From Spizellomyces punctatus DAOM BR117 (taxonomy: Eukaryota; Chytridiomycota; Chytridiomycetes; Spizellomycetales; Spizellomycetaceae), in the NCBI RefSeq assembly GCF_000182565.1, contig NW_015971542.1:444976-508975 (forward strand): 64,000 nt of DNA, read 5' to 3'. Positions 14,172-27,100 of the stretch are shown piece by piece; within the stretch, counting starts at the first letter, position 1; every line of letters begins with the position of its first letter. The notes beneath the pieces are model-generated. The model did not search any database. It was not told where the DNA came from and worked only from the letters and a program-made list of their open reading frames with translations. The position numbers were made by a program, and so were the translations under genes.

Positions 14172-16067
14172 CTAGTCGTCACCACCAAATGCGAAGGAGA
14201 ACCCCCGGCCCTCCGCTCCTATATTTATCCCCTCATCGCTCTTCATTATTCTATCCCAAAAAGATTCTCGCTTTTCTAGTCGGTTCACTATCTTAGCGTT
14301 CTCCTGGATATCATCCTTCGCTTCAATATCATAGATCAGTCCTGGATTAATATGGTTGAGTGCTTCGGTAAATCGTTCGTACAGTTCTGTTCCATAACAG
14401 CTGCCCGAAACTTGATCTCTACGATATTTGAGAAATCGCAAGACCGAAGGCAGGTTTGAGGTTGCGACAAAGTTCTGAGTGAGTGCAATCGATGGTTCGA
14501 GATTCCTTCGCAAGCAAAGAACAGAAACGTTTTAGCGGCATATTACACTCGCCGCACTGCGTACTCGCAACCTACATGACACAATGCCACCAACCTATTA
14601 AATATCAGGCATGTCAGATCAAACTATCTTCAAAACACGAAAGCGAGAGAGAACTGCATACCACAAGGTACAAACACCATTTCCCCTGCTCTACAAACAC
14701 ATTCAACTGGTTTCACCGGGCTGTTCTTGGTCTCCATGTAAAAATTCAGGAACCTGACGATGCAAAGTTCGGAGATACGAGTTATTATCGAAGCTTTATA
14801 AGCAAAGACCCACGAGACCAAACCAACCACTCCGACAAAGACAAGGGGGTGGTCACTTCGCTCCCATCTGGGCTTGGAAAGACACCCGGTGGGACGACTT
14901 CAGGTGGGTACATCACCCACTTTTTAGCGCCAGTTATGACGGCGTTCCAGGCGCTGGCTACATAGACAAAGAAATGAGGAATCGCAAATGGCGAAAATCC
15001 TACTCAGAGGTAGTTACTTGAATTGGGGTCCACATGGAAGGTAGAACCACTCCGAGCAGGGCCGATAATCAACCATTGGTAATCTGGTCGTTGGTCACCC
15101 AAGACGCTGAAAAAATCCTCCTTAAAGTATAATGGCACATGGTAATCCTCGGCTAGTGTGGTATTCTCTGCAAACTTCTTGTCAAAAAGGTAGAGGGGGG
15201 CTGATAGTATGAAAATGCAATGATCAGTGAAGGGATCTGGCATTTCACCGACGTTTCCATACCCTCTTCGTTACACTGTTCTGCGTAAGTCACATAATCA
15301 CGAAACGGTATATCGACCGATTCCGCTCGGAATATCTTGTCCCCGCAATGTTCCAACAAATACTCAGTAGACCATTTCCCATAGGCTGGCCACTTGGTAA
15401 CGACATCAGTGATAATGACAGGTCTATTTGGTGTGCCGTACTCCTTCATGAAAGTCTCATAAGTAAGATCCGACCGACGGTCAATGTTGTCCGTCTCTAC
15501 TCCACAGAGTTCCCTTAACGGAGCCGATGCACAGCGAAAAGACGTAAATAATAAGTCTGAATAGAAACCGTCAACTTGGATAGGCTGGTCGCGGACAAAG
15601 GTTCGTTTCCTTTCGGCACATATTTTCTTTTTTAAAGTCTCTCGCCAATTGTACGCGAACGTACCCCATCCACCTTGTCCATAGAGCCGAACCGTCAGAG
15701 CCCGCCACAAGTCCTCGTGATAGGCAAAGCAGTACAGGGCCTTGCTACATTGCGCCAACCTGCAAAGTTCGGCGGGTTGCAGACGGGATAGAAGGTCCAG
15801 GACGAGTTCGTCAGACAGAGCAGCTGCATAACCTAAACCGGCTGACCGACATTCTCTTATGCCACGGGACGAGTCGAACAGGAAGTTTCCTAGAGGCTTA
15901 ATACCCTGGGGGTGCTGCACCGTAAGAAGGTGCTTGCTTGACGGCGTATGTGCAATGGTGCGAGGGCGTTTTGATCGAGATGCTCCATTCAAGCTAGCTG
16001 GTGCAGATGCAATGGCTTGTTTGCGTTTTCGTGAAGCATCTTCAAATGGCGCCAACGATGCTGTCAT
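14172..16067 (-). CDS. F-box and JmjC-domain protein, JMJD6-like oxygenase
   Basis: The product starts MTASLAPFEDASRKRK with a basic, nuclear-localisation-like segment (SRSKRPR). Next is an F-box (ALSDELVLDLLSRLQPAELC..., residues about 80-130), then the JmjC domain. Fe(II) ligands are visible: HVD in GSTFHVDPNST near 15010-15040, and the second His in the spliced GWWHC near 14570. AWNAVITGAKKWVMYPPE carries the 2-oxoglutarate-binding Lys region. The C-terminus (RESFWDRIMKSDEG) ends at the stop 14172-14174. F-box plus JmjC is the layout of the JMJD6-like protein At1g78280 in plants and related fungal proteins, suggesting a hydroxylase tethered to an SCF complex. Substrate unknown. The gene is divergent from the ZNHIT2-like gene with a 125-bp shared promoter. 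Confidence 0.82.
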
Positions 16068-16192
16068 GTCTAGGTGGAAATTGGTGATCTCCAGGTTTTC
16101 TTCTTACAAACGCTTTCCTGATGACTAAGCAGATGCTTAGTCGCCAGATCTTGTCACAGAAATACTCAATAACGTCAAACCCTTCACCAGCA

Positions 16193-17825
16193 ATGAACTC
16201 AGAGGACGACACAATTCGTTTCAAGCCGGTACTGAATGACCTTCTTAACCAAGGCAATGAGAGAATATGTGGCATGTGCGTTATCTGTGCGTCCGATACC
16301 ATTCCGTGGATGTGGAAGAAGCTCTGATCTCTCATCTACTTGGTTAATTGAGATAGTTGTCACAAGCAATTTGCGACTTACACCTGCCCACGATGCAACT
16401 TAAAGTACTGCTCACTGGCATGCTACAAGTCTGAGGTACTATTAAGATCGCCAATTCGGGTGCTGTTGCAAGCCTCCCCTACCAACACCGATTTATGCTA
16501 GAACCATGCTGCTTGCACAGAGGCCTTTTACAAGGATAGCTTTGTTGCTGAACTGCAAGGGCAAAAAGTTCCCGAGGAAGACCGAAATAAAATGCTGCAA
16601 ATGCTGAAAAGATTTGAGAAAGAAAGCGAGGAACTAGAAGAGCCAGGTGCCGTCATGCCCGTGATAATATGGTTTGCCACAGTATATAACCTGCTCTATT
16701 TCCCGTGAATGCAGCAGATGAGATACCGGATCTCATGGATCGCTTGGCAGGCATAGATTTAGGTATCTGAAGTGCTCTCTTTCTGAGGGCTGTCCCTTAA
16801 CCCGCGACCAACAATTTTAATGCAGAGCAATCTACACCGGATCAAATCCTTTCTGTGTTGACGCCGGCTGAGCGCGAACAGTTTGAAGCCTCCTTACGGG
16901 AAGGGTCAGCTGCACTACGTGGATACGTAGAGATATGGCGACCATGGTGGATAACCAGTGAAGCAGCTCGACAATCCCTTATTCGCGAAATTGGGCCACC
17001 TGACGAGGTTGGCACGCAAAGGGATGTATCAGTGCCGGAAATATTGTCGAATATCAAAACAATAGATAAAGTATCAAGCGCCAATCCACAGGAGAGGTTG
17101 ATTTTCAACATGGTGGACATGCTGTGAGTGCCTCTGCAGCTGAGCATATCCCATGCAATGATTTTGGCTGTTTCTCAATGAGTCTTAATCAACCTGAACA
17201 GAGCCGCGTATGCTTTCATGTGTCGCTTCCTGAATGGTGAAATAACAGAAGACCCGATAGAGTCTGCTCAGATTATGTGGAATGTGTCGCGTATTCTCTC
17301 GAGCAATCAGCAGTTTGCCTTTGAGAGCGTATCTGAGGCACTGACGTCATGCAAAATGAGATTGCTGCAGGTAATACCCACAACGCTTTGTCGCTCGTTC
17401 GTTATTTGACTTATCTTATAACAACACAGAGCAAAGCTTACGACAGCACATTGGATACGGCCATCTTAGCGTTTAAAGATGTCTCCCTCATCCTTGCGTC
17501 ACATCACTACGTGTTGGCTGCGCTGTCGGATATCCACAGGATCTTTTCCTCTGCATGTACAGGAGGAAGAGGTGACGGAGCTACGCCGTTAATACCGCGC
17601 ACTACACGACAGCGGGCATTCACGTCAGAGAAGAAAGTGTATTACTATTTATGTCTTGTGGGCAATAGGGATGAAATGAGGGACGCCCTTCCTATACTGA
17701 AGGCAGCCGTAGATATGGAGGTGAAGAGGGCGGAGAACGATATGGAGGAGATGCTTAGGATCACGGCGGTAGTAGAGAAAGATAGGTCCAGAAAGCCGCG
17801 GGGACCCCTGGTGGAAGAAATGTAA
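16193..17825 (+). CDS. ZNHIT2: HIT-type zinc-finger protein, ZNHIT2-like
   Basis: Multi-exon gene. The zf-HIT module is split by an intron: ERICGMC near 16260-16280 and TYTCPRCNLKYCSLACYKSE near 16380-16435, then HAACTEAFYKDSFVAELQ, completing the C-C-C-C-C-C-H-C pattern. The following acidic helix (EEDRNKMLQMLKRFEKESEELEE) and DEIPDLMDRLAGIDLG precede a large C-terminal domain starting STPDQILSVLTPAEREQFEASLREG with IWRPWW. This order matches ZNHIT2, which links the R2TP/HSP90 chaperone to U5 snRNP assembly. I start at 16193 (MNSEDDTIRFKP) close to the zinc finger; the in-frame ATG at 16121 would sit only 53 bp from the neighbouring start. Introns between 16440 and 16830 are several and short; their exact sites were not all fixed. 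Confidence 0.75.
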
Positions 17826-18261
17826 TCACTATCTTGTTCACATTGCTAATCAATTTCTACCACTGCACGCCTCTCTCAACGGTTTAGATTATGAACTTAT
17901 CTTCACCTCGACTAGCTAGACGTCCAAAATAATCCTATATCTAACGATAATCTATTATGATATTTTTGAGATACGTGCGCGGCTGCATGCCAATCTTCAC
18001 AGCAATAGACGAGCTGCATTTGGGGAGGCACAGGGAGCGAGCAATATTTGAGCGATGATTCACAATTCTGAGAACACGAGGTGTATTGGCCAGCCCTTTA
18101 TACGTTCATCTGGAGTGGAAGCGAAACTTCAAACGAAGAGAGAAGGAGTGAAAATCCGACTCAATTGTGGACGGCCAAAGTACATTGCATGTCACCACGG
18201 CTAAAACTGCAAATCCGGAAAGAAATGAAACACAAACTTCCATCTCCTCTTTAGGCTGCTG
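17826..18261. other. Convergent intergenic region, no gene seen
   Basis: This 436-bp spacer lies between the stop of the ZNHIT2-like gene and the stop of uL13. It is AT-rich at 17930-17970 and holds no ORF of note. I see no tRNA fold. It should contain the two 3' UTRs. Confidence 0.5.
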
Positions 18262-19013
18262 CTAATAACCATACGCGGCCAGTTGTTTTTTGATAGGGGC
18301 TAGTTGTGTCTCCACCTCCTTCTCTGCTTTCGCTAGCAGACGCCGCGCCGCCTTTTTTGCTTCATAATACGCGTGAGATTTAGCCTTACGCTTGTCTTCA
18401 AGACGGGAAACAACATCTTGATATTTCCATCCAAACTCGCTTGAAAGCCGCTTGAGAACTGTATATTTGCGCCCAGGGGCAAGCCGAAGAACGCGGAGTG
18501 CCATCGGCACGACCATTCGTTTCCTTTTGTCATACGGGGGAGGAACATCCTCGAATACCTTTAAGCGCTGGAGTGCTGCTTGACCACGGGGGGTCTTGTG
18601 AGGAATCATCCCACGAATGGTACGCCAGATAATGCGGTTTGGTGAATGCAAGTGGAACGGTCCGCGCGAAGGATTAACACGGCAACGCTTGCGAAGGAAG
18701 TTCATAAATGTCACTGTGGTGGCATCACACATTAGCCGTATATAAAGGTATATTTAATCTCCCACTGTTCCACCTACACTTGTTGCGAAAAAAAGGCCCT
18801 GAAATGTTGATTTCCTCGGCACGTACAATGGTGACTCTCTGGCCGTTCAATAGCTGCTTTGCAGTTATTGACGCGAGCCGGCCGAGCAGGTGCCCTTTAC
18901 CATCGACAACATATTCCTGAAAAACACAGAGGGTGTAAATACCTAGTATATTGAAGACGACAAGGACTCAGTCCTGCAAAGGAACTCAATGATACCTTCT
19001 GATAGGTCAGCAT
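18262..19013 (-). CDS. RPL13A: Large ribosomal subunit protein uL13 (RPL13A/RPL16)
   Basis: Three exons. Exon 1 encodes only MLTYQK (start 19011-19013). Exon 2 gives [32 protein letters not shown]. After an intron the final exon reads [59 protein letters not shown] and a basic C-terminus ending QLAAYGY. This is the complete eukaryotic uL13 sequence pattern, about 200 residues, a component of the 60S subunit. The exon 2/3 junction at AACAAGT|GTAGGT joining CAG|TG restores RNKLTFMNF. The gene is divergent from uL4, sharing a 530-bp promoter, which fits coordinated ribosomal protein expression. Confidence 0.93.
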
Positions 19014-19543
19014 CTTGATATGCGTATTAGCGTTTGCGCCCACAAACTCCAGTAAAAGTAAAGAGTCTACCACCATCTGAGGGTAATTCGCTCGACACTA
19101 AGGGTAATCATGGGATCCCCGGAACAAAGTTCCTTGTACGTATCTGAATGCTGTGAGGCTTTCAACAACGTAATGTGCCCCCTATCCAGCTTTTGTGTCA
19201 TTTCAACGTTAGGTAATAGAAACGTTGATGGGATCGATTGAAGCTCAGCTTCAAGTTGTTAATCTCATCGGACCTCGACATCTATTATAGTAGAAAGTTG
19301 AATTGCTCTTGCCTGCTTTTAAAACTATTGAAGACAAGCTAGACTATCGACCTCGAGGCAGCTTGTGCAGTGATCATGGATTACGATTTCGCTTACTCTA
19401 TGGATTCCAATGTTGACTCCAGTGCATTGTAAAGCTGACACGTGACTCCTCGGCCTGCGTCGGTGATTGAGAAAAGGTGCCAGCTATCAAGTCCTTTCGT
19501 TTTCCATCCATCACCGCAACGTCTCTTCAACCCGGTACTGAAG
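19014..19543. promoter_or_regulatory. Bidirectional ribosomal-protein promoter with two inverted repeats
   Basis: This 530-bp region separates the divergent uL13 and uL4 start codons. It holds two notable dyads: TCAACGTT at 19203-19210 facing AACGTTGA at 19221-19228, and a perfect 17-nt palindrome TTGAAGCTCAGCTTCAA at 19238-19254. Either could bind a dimeric regulator of both genes. No ORF crosses the region. Function is inferred from position only. Confidence 0.5.
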
Positions 19544-20916
19544 ATGGTGAGCATTACGATTGTCATTGTTGCTGAAGCTACGAGGAAGAGAGATACGCCG
19601 AGGGTTGGGATGGATGGATGAATGGATGGATGGATGGTTTTGAGTTGATGGATCGTGGAGGGGATGGTGTGGAGCGGAGCATTTTCAGGATTGACAACTG
19701 ACATTTTGCTTTGGTATATAGTCCGCGGCCGCTCGTCCCGTCGTTTCGGTTTTCTCTGAGGGAGGTGACTCCGTGGCTGGTACCGTCCAGCTCCCCGGTG
19801 TCTTCAAGGCCCCCATCCGTTCCGATGTCGTTCGATTCGTGTTCACCAACATGAACAAGAACAAGCGTCAGGCTTACGCCGTCAGCGTCAAGGCTGGTCA
19901 CCAAACCTCAGCTGAGTCCTGGGGTACCGGTCGTGCTGTTGCTCGTATCCCCCGTGTCAGTGGTGGTGGTACACACCGTGCTGGTCAGGCCGCCTTCGGC
20001 AACATGTGTCGTGGTGGTCGTATGTTCGCTCCCACCAAGACTTGGCGTAAGTGGCACGTAAAGACCAACCAGAACCAGAAGCGTTTTGCTACTGCTTCTG
20101 CCGTTGCTGCCTCTGCCCTTCCTAGTTTGGTCTTTGCTCGTGGTCACAAGATCGACCAGGTTAACGAGATCCCCCTCGTTATTGGGAACGGTGTGGAGTC
20201 CTTCAAGAAGACTAAAGAGGCCGTTGCCTTGTTGAAAGCTATCAACGCCTACACAGACGTTGAGAAGGTTACCAACTCTAAGAAGCTCCGTGCTGGTGTT
20301 GGAAAGTTGAGGAACCGTCGCCACACGCAGAGGCGTGGTCCCTTGGTCATCTACAACGAGGACAAAGGTCTCGTCAAGGCTTTCCGCAACATCCCCGGTG
20401 TTGAGCTGGTTAGTTTTTTAATCGATTTAGCTAATAGGTCCTGTTCTGATAGTCTATGACAATTTTCAGGCCAGCGTAGATGCCCTCAACCTCCTTCAGC
20501 TTGCCCCTGGCGGTCACGTCGGCCGTTTCGTGATCTGGACTCAAGCCGCCTTCGAGAAGCTTGATGCTCTCTTTGGTGACGCTACCAAGGGCGCTGAGCT
20601 CAAGAAGAACTACAATCTTCCGTTCCCTATTATCTCCAACCCCGACCTCCCCCGCTTGATCAACTCCGATGAGATCCAGGCCGTTGTTCGTGTTGCCGGA
20701 TCGGCTAAGAACAAGCGTCCCTTCACACAGCGCAAGAACCCTCTCCGTAACACTGGTGTACTCGTGCGTCTCAACCCTTACGCCCAGACTTTGCGTCGTC
20801 GGGAACTCTTGGCAGAGGAGGCAAGGAAGGAGGGAAAGAAGGGCCGTACCGCGAAGGTTGCCTCAAAGCGGGGTCTTAACAAGGAGTTCAAGGAGTCTCT
20901 TTTGAGCCAGGTTTAA
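19544..20916 (+). CDS. RPL4: Large ribosomal subunit protein uL4 (RPL4)
   Basis: The first exon is the ATG alone (19544-19546), followed by a GTGAGC donor. The second exon begins after TATAG at about 19723 and gives [17 protein letters not shown], the usual uL4 N-terminus, then [28 protein letters not shown] and the conserved loop [38 protein letters not shown] that lines the exit tunnel. A 60-nt-class intron near 20409-20469 (GTTAGT...TTTCAG) precedes [24 protein letters not shown] and the basic C-terminus ending ESLLSQV. Codon use is strongly biased to C/G-ending codons, as expected for a highly expressed gene. Intron 1 carries a GGAT microsatellite. Confidence 0.94.
19608..19637. repeat. 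GGAT tetranucleotide microsatellite in uL4 intron 1
   Basis: About seven GGAT/GGATG units with one GAAT interruption lie inside the first intron of the uL4 gene. The opposite strand gives an ORF with the artefactual repeat IHPSIHPSI. It is a simple repeat with no coding role, likely variable between strains. Confidence 0.85.
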
Positions 20917-21189
20917 GCTGTGATAGTCGCGTATGAATAAACTGGTGATGGTTATACTTCTGTACATGATGGCTTTCAATTTTTCAATTTTGCTATGGTG
21001 GTGTTGGTCTTCGATTGTGTACCACGGTCCCGCTTATCAGGCAAACATGGGGGTCATCCGCGATCAGGGAGAGCTAATGATTCTCGCGGAGATTTACTAT
21101 TTCTGGAGCATTTTGCAGAATATGCCCGATGTTTGACCCTATTGCTGAAAAATAGTGCAGAACTTTGTGATCTATAGCACATTCGCCAT

Positions 21190-24100
21190 ATGCATGAACC
21201 AACTGTTAGTACAGAATATGGGGTCAGCCTTCCAGAGTGGTGGCGTTCAAGAAGCAATTTGGATCATGCATCAGTGATGATCGAGGCCTTGCCGGGAGAC
21301 TTTGTAAGTTGCTTTTCCATGGGTTCTTTGATTAGCATAAGGACTGTACCAAAAAAGAACCACTCAGTTGATCATTTTACCCTTGTTATTGCGAATGGGT
21401 ACAGCCGCATAATATGCCATCCAAGGTTATCTTGCCCAATATTGCTCACGATGCGGCTCACGATCCAGTAAAGGGTCAGGATTGGGAAGGGTGGAACCAC
21501 GAGCAAGCGGAAGGTGGAAGCCCGGGAACGTGCGGTTCGTAACTGAAGCAGGCGCGAGCATGTCTTGAGAAGCGATGGTAATTTTGCTCACCTTAGAGTA
21601 CAGCCGGCAGCCACTGAGGGTGTTAGTCAGAAAACGACAAGTAAGTTGATAATTCTAGTCATCATTTAAAGGTTCTGTCGTGAATCGATATTATTCATAT
21701 CAATCACATTAGGCACCTTCCACCCACCTTCCGCCCATATATGTGAAACGAATCCGACCTGTTACCAATGTCGTTCCAGAACAGTTCACCGGCCACTCAA
21801 CCATCCCGGGGGCCTTGCAGACGAGTCGCATTGGATTGCCGGTAGAAACGATGCTCCCTCGTCTACGAGCCGGCGAACCAGTGGACATGATTCCGTCCGA
21901 AGAGGCTGTGGCAAAGAAGGGCATCTATCCCTTGATAGATCGAGGGTTTGTTCCACATGATGCAGATTACTCTAGATTTTTATCGCCAGACCATCCAGAA
22001 CGAGTGGGGGTAATATGGAATAAACCATCGGTGAATGGGAGTAACGGCAGCGTGCGACCGTTTCTCAGACATGTACAAGCCAAGATCCACGATTTCACTA
22101 TGCGATTTGAACAGCCAGATACAGTAATTCGTCTAACCGGCCTGTATGAACCTGCACTGAGACTTGCGTCAGCTGCAGAGAGAATGAAATCTGTAAATGA
22201 TGAGATGTGTCGTGTGGTGGATCGGAAGCGCTCCAAGGATAAACAAACGATCAGCACGAAGGCACCCGTAAAGAATTGGAACATGGTTCGACCTTCGCTT
22301 AGACCCCGTCCATCTATTACGTTTCTTCCACCCTCTCTACCCCCAGCTGCCAACCATCATGAGGTGCGCCCATCACCGCTGACCCCAGCGCCTTCGTTCG
22401 TGCTAGGTGAGCAGATCTCCGCATCGTCGTCGGATGTGAACCTCTTCACCGCCGACGAGATTAGAGCGGAAACGATCAATGTCATCCGGGCATCACGAGA
22501 GGGCGCGATCATAGTCACCACTGGTGGAGAGGTTCAAGTCCAGGCACGGGGGTTTCTAGAGTTTCAAAAGAACGTCGGGGAAGATGGTTGGGGGGCTGTA
22601 GAGTGGGTTTTGAGGAAATTTGAGAAGTTGATGACAGAATATGCAGGTGAGACGTTGCTCTCGGCCCATTTTGACAGAGAGTGGTTCATTTTAACGTTTG
22701 TGGCATATGTGGGCAGTTCCCTACGCAGAAATTATGAGCAAGCCTCTTCTTTCTTTGGCTGCCTGCCCAGTCAGGTCTCATTTCACCAGTGAAGAACTTT
22801 TGGCCTGTATTGTCAATGCCACAGAGGTAGTATTATGACGCTTCTGAATGCACTCTCGAATCTCATTTCGATGCATCTTGGAACAGGTTTACCGTATTAT
22901 TAAAACAGAAGGACAGCGGTATCGAGGATCTAATGGGCGAGAAGCTGCGGCCCGTAAAATTCAGGCCACCTTTCGGATGTGGATTATGCGGTATGTTTGT
23001 CTTGCCAGTCCGTGTTCAACTGAGTTTCATGTCTTTGAACACCTCTTTACATGGTTCAGCCGCATACAAATGTGGTATCGTGACCGTGTATGGGCTGCAA
23101 ACATATTTGTCAAGTATTGGAAGAGGAGGAAGATGCGATTTTCTTTTAGACGCATGGTTGAGGTAAGAAGTCGAAATGCTGACTGGACGGTTTACTCTAC
23201 GCCTTCATCATCTAATGTAGCGCTGGGCATACTTTGCATGCAGACCCAGTATCACACAGTACATGTCAAGCGCCACCAACGACTCCTAGCTACATATAAA
23301 CGGGACATTGCGACCATCATGGCTCACAAACGGTATTTTCGTTTCTCGTTGATAACATTAGAGTACACATAATAATACCATGACTTTAGAATTATCATTC
23401 AGCTCGTGCCATCGAAGCAGCTCGGCGAGCTGCAAGATCCTGGTCCCGAAATTCAAATCGGAAGGTCTGTTGTGTTACGTATCTCGTTGGTTGACACATT
23501 AATGAATAACAATCGGCGAATTGTAGAGCGATTATGCTTGGAAACCCGGATGTTGAAACCATATTCGTCACACCGTATGTTGATGAGGACAGAATCAACT
23601 ATTTCAAGCAAGTATTGGGTAGGCGCGAAGACTATGCAGACAACATAAACATGGATTGTGTAATCCTATATCTCGTTGACAGCGACAGGCTTCCCAGAAC
23701 GCAACCCAGTCGACGAGAACCGTATTAGATTTGTCGTACCTGAAGCGGCAAGATGCTTCCCGAACACAGCACCTCTGGCTTCAATGCTGTTAGCTAGTAA
23801 GAGGGCACTGAACAAGTTGCGAAACATGTGCCAGGGTAGGAATGCCGTGTTGCTGTGTGACGCTATTGGTAAATCGGAAGTCACATTGAGTTCGGTAAGT
23901 ATAGCCAGTTCTGTGTAAACAACGAGGTCGACGCTTAAATCCCGCGATCCGGTGATAGACACTTTCCGTTCCATTATTTGGTCCAACGCCCAGCGCCTAC
24001 AGCCGCTACCTAAGCACTCGCTCGAGATCTCGAGAATATCTGCGAAGTGCAGGGTTACCAGTTGCACCTGCTTTGAAGTCTCACACAGCAGATGAACACG

Positions 24101-27100
24101 AACTGTGTCTCCAATTGGTTAAAGCGATCTCTATGCATGCTGATGTCCCCTTATGGTGTCTATTCGGAGATCCAGTGATGAACAAAGTGGAAGAATCTGA
24201 GCTCGAAGGGCCTGAGGCGTGCCTAGGTACGATGGAACTCATATATATGTTTCTCTACGATAAATTCTCAATCATCGAGTCTTCTTTTCATGATAGACCC
24301 GTCGAACCTAACATTTGTCAAAAACCTTTATGAACCATTACCGCCGTCCATCCATAAACCTCCCCTCGCTTTCTCTCGTCCGATCAGTGGTAAGGCTCCT
24401 CCAACACCTGCTACAGCAGCAATTCTCGCTTCGGCCGCCCATCTCCGTCCTACGACAGCCCCACCAGTACCCCATGTCAACAACCGCCCAGCGACCCCTC
24501 GTCGTGGAATGATTGCCGCGCATCTCTCCCTTGCACGGCGCGAGATACCCTTACATACTCGAGTTCTGAGTTCTGGTTCGACATGGAGTGAGTTCATCTG
24601 TCGGTGGATGAAGCATGGAGGAATAGTGCATGCGTTTCCCTCCAGAGATCCTCGAGAAGTGAAAATGATTGAGATCGGAATTGTAGTGGATTTTGAAGGG
24701 AAATACGACATATTGATAATGGCGGACGTGGTGAGTTCGCAGAACAACGGACTGCTCCTTCGTCTGATGATGCGCTTCTCACATATTTTACTCGACCGCG
24801 TAGCTCTTGCACCATGCCAACCTTTCACCTACTGCTCTCATTGTTCCTTATACCAGCGACACTCAAAGACAACAAGACCTCGCACCGATGCTGGCCAAGA
24901 TAGCCAGCAAATGTGCATCAGATGGAATAGCGGGACCTCTTTCCGTCCAATTTTTGACATGGATAGATCCATCTACGGTGGGGGATCGGTGCTACCGTGT
25001 GCGATGGTTGTATTCAGCTAAACTTGCCTACTGAATATCATGACCAGGGGGATCGGAAATATTGGGCAACCCAAATTCGCCCATTTACGTCACCCACACT
25101 CCTCCGGGCCGCTACAGTCCTTCTCGCAACCGGCTGTAAACCAGATTCCCGTGGTTGGAAAGTAACTCTGCCGAAAACCGAGATACCCTTTCAAGTCAGA
25201 TATGCAAGGAGCGTGCGGTTCCTTGATCAGGTACCAAGGGCGTCAACGACATCCATTTTGAGGTATACAATGAAAAGCCATTAATGACCTCTTCCTGTGT
25301 AGGCGCAGCTCCGATCATCCTTCCAAACTAAACAGATGCGAGGAATGTCGCCTAATGAACCCCGGGTTGCATTGTACATATACGGGTTGGAACACGGGCA
25401 GGTTGCGACGATGACGCGGGCCGCCGCGGTCGCAACGGCGTTGAACAACGGCCTTCGCTACGATTTCCTGGTGAGTGATTTGTGCAGTTTGTTAAAGGTT
25501 GGGACCAGATTGCTCTGTACATATGAAGATAACCCGCATGTTAGACGAGAACTGGGATGCTTTATCCGGAGCAGGATGCGACCTGGGGTGGAATTTTGCC
25601 ATTCATGTGAGTAAACCTTTCGTATAGTAGTAGTCGAATTCAAGGGCCAAACTAATGTATTCCTCATAGATCGATTGCGCACAGCTACGAGTCCCTGCTG
25701 GAAACTACACTTCTAAACTTACTCCATCTCAATCGGCTTCTTGATGAATGCGCTAGCGAAAGTGGGGCGAGGTATCGCAACAACTTCATGGTACGCACAT
25801 ACTATGAGCTGAAAGTAATGGCACCAATTGACGCTTAAACGGATTTAGGCGGTGGCGGTGCGGTTATTGTATGAGCTACTCGCTTACAGGCCCATGCACA
25901 TTAAGACGAGCGACCAGATAACCGGATGTGTTCCTGTTGCGGTTCAAGCAGCGTTTAAGCATCTTGGTCTAACTCTTCCAGGAGTGGGCAACCGGAGATC
26001 AGTCGCCAGACACTCGACACCCCCAACACCCGATATCCGGCATTCCAGATGTGTGGCATCCAATTTCAGTGAAGACGACCAGACATCCTCGGAACCAGAA
26101 TCAGACGTTGAAGAACCTTTGGACCCTATTTACAACTCCCCAAGTACCACACGGCCATTCCTGGTTCAATCAGCTGCGCCAACGACGTCCTCCGATCTTG
26201 AAGTCCTGCTATCATATTTCATGACCGTCCCAATCTTCACGTCTCGTCCCTCCACAGTATCATCGGCGCGATCGCGTTCACGTACAGCTAAACCAAAAAA
26301 GTCACGGCGACGACGACGTGCTTTCAGCCCCACAACGGCAGCACTTCTTGCGGAAGAAATTCCATCAAATATGGCAGCCAAACATGATAACACTTTTCAG
26401 AAGCCATTAATAAGCCCGCCGTTCTCTCGACGCGCATCTGCACAGAGAGCAAAAGCCATGGAAGGACGGTCGAAGCGAGCGAGGCTTATGCTGGAAAAGA
26501 TAGAGAAAGAGATGGAGACACTGTATGGACCAAATTACTTTGCTCAAGATATCTCCAATCTTTCGTCACAGAGATCACAGAAAAAAGCCGGCAAGGTCGT
26601 CGCAAAGACTGGGTTGCACTCAAGGAGGGCATCTGAATCATCTCGAGTTGAACGAACCCGAGCGACGACTCAGATCACACCTGCAATGGATGAAGACAAT
26701 GAGTCCTCTGAATCTGACGAAGATACTCATGAGGGGACACATTCATCTGTGAGAGAATCGAACGTGAAGAAGATAGGGAGACGACAAAGTTTGACTGTCC
26801 AGTCAAAAGAAGATGTCAGTGTAGATATGGAAACGGTGCTGATGAAGCTGCAAGACCTGGCGGAGCGTGGAGAACGCATCACGGCAATCATCGAAGAACG
26901 CACCAAACAAAGCCAGAAGAAGCTTGAGGAAAGCCATAGAAAGCACTTAGAGATGTTAGAGCAGAAACGAAGCGAGGAGGAAGCGAGAGCTGCCCAAAAA
27001 GCATTGCTGGAAAAGGAAGCGGAGTTGGCGGCAACAAGGGGAAGATTTGTGATTGACGCAGGGACAGGACAGAAGATTGAAGGCAAGCCGGGTTCACCTT

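Noticed and set aside
19393-19904. Minus-strand ORFs with IHPSIHPSI repeats
   Set aside because: They are translations of the GGAT microsatellite and of the uL4 coding strand.
25742-25744. Stop of IQCH here, with a separate gene downstream
   Set aside because: Using the GCATGTTAG acceptor near 25539 keeps an open frame that aligns better with the IQCH end (TGMLYPEQDATWGGILPF) and runs into the next long exon without a new ATG.
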